Assembly (NCBI GenBank): GCA_001917435.1
Contig: MNEA01000133.1
Span: 1-64,000 of the forward strand
Reading direction: 5' to 3'
From: Acidobacteria bacterium 13_2_20CM_2_57_6
GTDB taxonomy: Bacteria; Acidobacteriota; Terriglobia; Acidiferrales; UBA7541
Length of the DNA: 64,000 nt
Shown here: positions 61,764-64,000 of the stretch, in pieces
Layout: each line of letters starts with the position of its first letter
Numbering within the stretch: the first letter of the stretch is position 1
Translations under genes and position numbers: made by a program
The notes under the pieces: model-generated
Databases searched by the model: none
What the model saw: the letters and a program-made list of their open reading frames with translations, nothing else
What the model was told of the DNA's origin: nothing

Positions 61764-62309
61764 ATGGGAATTTTGCGGCGGCTTTCACGCTGGATGGGAA
61801 AACAGGACCCTATGACGCACATCGTTGCGGGGAACACGGCTCCCGGGTTTTCGCTCAAATCTTTAAACAATAAGGAGTATTCGCTCGCTACCCTTATCGA
61901 ACGTGGCCCCGTGGTCGCTGCCTTCTTCAAGATCTCCTGCCCGGTGTGCCAATTCACATTTCCATTTCTCGAGCGCCTCTACAAGCGCTACGGAGGCGAT
62001 CAGGTAACGTTCCTCGGCATCTCGCAGGATGACGTGAAAGCTTCACAGAAATTCGCAAAGGAGTACGGCGTAACGTTTCCGATTCTCCTCGACGACGAGA
62101 AAGGTTACGTGGTCTCCAACTCCTACGGCCTGACTAACGTGCCCACGATTTTTCTGATCGATACCGACGGCGTGGTCAGAGTAAGCTCCATGGGCTTCGA
62201 CAAGAAGGACTTGGAAGCAATTGGCGGGTATCTGGCGGAGCGCAAAAAAATATCGCTGTCGCCGCTTTTCCGTCCCGACGAAATTGTTCCCTCGAACAAA
62301 CCAGGATGA
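61764..62309 (+). CDS. TlpA/AhpC-like thiol redoxin
   Basis: 181 residues. APGFSLKSLNNKEYSLATLIERGPVVAAFFKISCPVCQFTFPFLERL with a redox Cys59-x-x-Cys62 pair, VTFLGISQDD, and the cis-Pro loop NVPTIFLIDTDGVV. No convincing signal peptide, so location is unclear (N-terminal basic GILRRLSRWMGKQ). Could be a peroxiredoxin-like or disulfide reductase protein. Confidence 0.9.
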   Translation: MGILRRLSRWMGKQDPMTHIVAGNTAPGFSLKSLNNKEYSLATLIERGPVVAAFFKISCPVCQFTFPFLERLYKRYGGDQVTFLGISQDDVKASQKFAKEYGVTFPILLDDEKGYVVSNSYGLTNVPTIFLIDTDGVVRVSSMGFDKKDLEAIGGYLAERKKISLSPLFRPDEIVPSNKPG

Positions 62310-62329
62310 AACTCAAAGAATTGACGGCA

Positions 62330-62353
62330 GGCGCAATTCCGGAATTTCGCGCC
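62330..62353. repeat. Imperfect hairpin between convergent genes
   Basis: GGCGCAATTCC / GGAATTTCGCGCC: long arms with small bulges and no loop, between the redoxin and receptor stops. No T-tract follows on the plus strand, so an intrinsic terminator is unsure. Confidence 0.35.
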
Positions 62354-62432
62354 GCTCGCCGCGCTTCCGTTCCTTTGTCCAAAATCTTTTTCCGTTTCCT
62401 CATTCCAGCCTTGGGCCGGGATTCTATCGGAT

Positions 62433-64000
62433 TCAGAAATTGAACGATACTTGTAAATCGATGCGCCGATTGGCGGTAGAGGAAGAAAACGGCCCGCCGG
62501 CAAGCCCATTGGATTCGCCAAAGATTGGTGAGCTGAGATTCCCGACTGGGTTGGAGACATTAACATTATTGAAGACGTTTCGCGCGTTGACGCCAAACGT
62601 CAAATTATAGCGATAATTCGACGGCGCGCCCCCGAACATCCCACCCCCGTGGTCCCCTCCTCCCCCGCCACCGCGCGGACCTCCACCGCCAGGCCCGCGG
62701 CCAAACGTGCCGCCACGAGGGCCACCAGCGGCCGATTCCTTTTTCGCACCGAAGCCAAAAGTCTTGCTCAGCCGCAAATTCAAAGCGAAGCGGCCCGGAC
62801 CTGTGGCGTCATTAATTGGAATGACGGATGCTCCAGGGAGAGTAACCAAATTGAAGCAGCCATACGGGGTGTCTTTCGAACCGGTCGCGCCAGCGGAACA
62901 GTTTCCAGGCGTCGCGCGGGTGTTGAACACTGCGTTTCCGTATAAATCCTGTCCGGTGGTGATGTTGAAAGGAGCGCCGGAACTGGCAATCATAAATGGG
63001 CTCAAGCGAAAGTCGTAGGGCAGGCCGATCGAGCCGCCGACAAAAACGCGGTGGCGGACATCGAAAGAAGCGCGGCCGTAGTCCTCCGCTATGCCACAAG
63101 GCGTTCCGCCGGGGCCGCTCATTACGACCGGGCAGGGGATCGACGGGATGGTGGACGCGCCTGAAGTATCGCTTTTGGCGTAGTTCAAGGTGTAGTAGCC
63201 GAACAAGGAGAGCTTCGCGCCCATGCGAATGGTGCTGTTCACGATCAATTGATTCTGCTTGAAGACGCCTTCGGATTGAAATTCGTACAGAATTTCGCTG
63301 GGTGGCGGAGCAACGGTTGCCCCCGGAGGAATTGTATTGGCACTGATGAAGTTGGTGAAGAACTGATGGTTGCCACGCGCATTGAGATAGGTAACGGACA
63401 GATTTGCTGATTTCGTCAGTTGCCGCTCCAGCGTTGCGCCGGTCTGCATGGTGTAAGGAGTGCGGAGATTGGGATTGATTTGATAGACCGTCTGTGGAGA
63501 AGTGCTGGATGACAGAAACTGGGCCGGCGGCACAGCGCGGGCAGGGTCGAAAAATGACGGATTCTGAACAAGATATTGCTGCTGGATGACGCCATTCTGA
63601 AGTTGTTGCTGCAACACGAGGTCCGAACCAAAACGGTCGTAGAAAATTCCATAACCGAGACGAAGGACGGTTTTAGGGGATTTGTTTCTCCCGTTGGCAT
63701 CGATTCCCCAAGCCAAGCCGACCCGTGGCGCAAAATCGGCATGATCACCGAGATTGTTTTGTGTCTCGTAACGCAGGCCGGAACTAATGGTCACATTCGG
63801 TCTGATGCGCCAGTCGTCTTGCAGAAAGACAGCTCCATCCGCCCAAGTCTCATCGGCCACGGCGCTCCCGATGGTGTTGAAGTTCAGCGCATAGAAACTG
63901 GCACCGCCACCGTTCTGGGCAGGCGTGTTACCGGCGGCGATGGATTGAAGGGTTCGTTGATAGGCGACAAGCCCGGAAATCTGCGGGCAAGTACTGGGAG
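62433..64000 (-). CDS. Oar-like TonB-dependent receptor, C-terminal part (cut by window edge)
   Basis: 522 residues are visible and the frame is open to the right edge, so the plug and N-terminal carboxypeptidase-regulatory domain lie outside. Alternating beta-strands typical of a barrel are seen: FLQDDWRIRPNVTISSGLRYETQNN, GVIQQQYLV, NLSVTYLNARGNHQFF, FDVRHRVFVGGSIGLP. It ends with IDLQVSFNF, the aromatic C terminus required for outer-membrane assembly. A Gly/Arg-rich low-complexity loop (coding bases about 62630-62745) interrupts the last strands. Such Oar-like receptors are abundant in Acidobacteriota. Confidence 0.9.
   Translation of the reverse strand, partial: PSTCPQISGLVAYQRTLQSIAAGNTPAQNGGGASFYALNFNTIGSAVADETWADGAVFLQDDWRIRPNVTISSGLRYETQNNLGDHADFAPRVGLAWGIDANGRNKSPKTVLRLGYGIFYDRFGSDLVLQQQLQNGVIQQQYLVQNPSFFDPARAVPPAQFLSSSTSPQTVYQINPNLRTPYTMQTGATLERQLTKSANLSVTYLNARGNHQFFTNFISANTIPPGATVAPPPSEILYEFQSEGVFKQNQLIVNSTIRMGAKLSLFGYYTLNYAKSDTSGASTIPSIPCPVVMSGPGGTPCGIAEDYGRASFDVRHRVFVGGSIGLPYDFRLSPFMIASSGAPFNITTGQDLYGNAVFNTRATPGNCSAGATGSKDTPYGCFNLVTLPGASVIPINDATGPGRFALNLRLSKTFGFGAKKESAAGGPRGGTFGRGPGGGGPRGGGGGGDHGGGMFGGAPSNYRYNLTFGVNARNVFNNVNVSNPVGNLSSPIFGESNGLAGGPFSSSTANRRIDLQVSFNF

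Noticed and set aside
1-64000. CRISPR arrays, tRNA/rRNA genes, transposases or phage genes
   Set aside because: None seen on reading: no regularly spaced repeat-spacer units, no transposase or integrase motifs, no tRNA-like T-arm context.

Overview
The window looks like chromosomal DNA of an Acidobacteriota (Terriglobia/Koribacter-like) bacterium. The pointers are moderately high GC, a large two-module MacB/FtsX-type permease of the kind abundant in that phylum, an Oar-like TonB-dependent receptor, a compact hem operon and many four-base ATGA/GTGA gene overlaps. The taxonomic call is inference from gene content only. I saw no rRNA, tRNA, CRISPR array or insertion sequence.

Layout. (1) 1-6312, minus strand: a chrB-like gene followed by a complete tripartite RND efflux operon (TolC-type channel, RND pump, membrane-fusion protein cut by the left edge), with a perfect palindrome over the predicted promoter. 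(2) 6567-8780, plus: an ArsR repressor cassette with VOC, SRPBCC, a small membrane protein and a DUF1801 protein, read from a predicted leaderless promoter. (3) 8884-17008, minus: chemosensory operon 1, starting with a small secreted TonB-C-domain protein and continuing MCP-cheW-cheR-cheA-cheB-receiver-cheX. (4) 17416-21547, plus: GAF/PAS histidine kinase, single-domain receiver and NtrC-type sigma54 activator. (5) 21794-24386, plus: degenerate PilZ-like protein, an unrecognised 492-residue protein and a pseudo-receiver/H-box protein. (6) 24521-34553, plus: chemosensory operon 2 (receiver-cheW-MCP-cheR-hybrid cheA-cheB-cheW-cheW-receiver/PATAN-receiver). (7) 34697-37781: Tat-signal protein with amidase, YetF-like DUF421 protein, DUF4337 protein. 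(8) 37805-47794: haem biosynthesis, a minus operon hemX-hemA-hemC-hemD-hemB-hemL and a plus operon hemE-hemN-hemY-like. (9) 47924-64000: thioesterase, small TPR-like gene, a candidate short RNA, MacAB-type ABC exporter, stand-alone MacB-like permease, Lon-substrate-binding-domain protein, an AAA+/VWA pair, an alpha/beta hydrolase, small HEAT-like and secreted proteins, a redoxin, and the 3' part of an Oar-like receptor.

The most interesting observation is regulatory. The sigma54 activator gene lies between the two chemosensory operons. In front of three transcription units (operon 1, the PilZ-like unit, operon 2) there is a near-identical 15-bp palindrome (R-T-Y-TCA-N3-TGAGAC) placed about 90-160 bp upstream of a -24/-12-like promoter that in all three cases reads TGGC-N6-CGTGC. 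This suggests one kinase/NtrC-type circuit switches both chemosensory arrays and the accessory unit together. No flagellar or pilus structural genes are in the window, so the output of these arrays is open.
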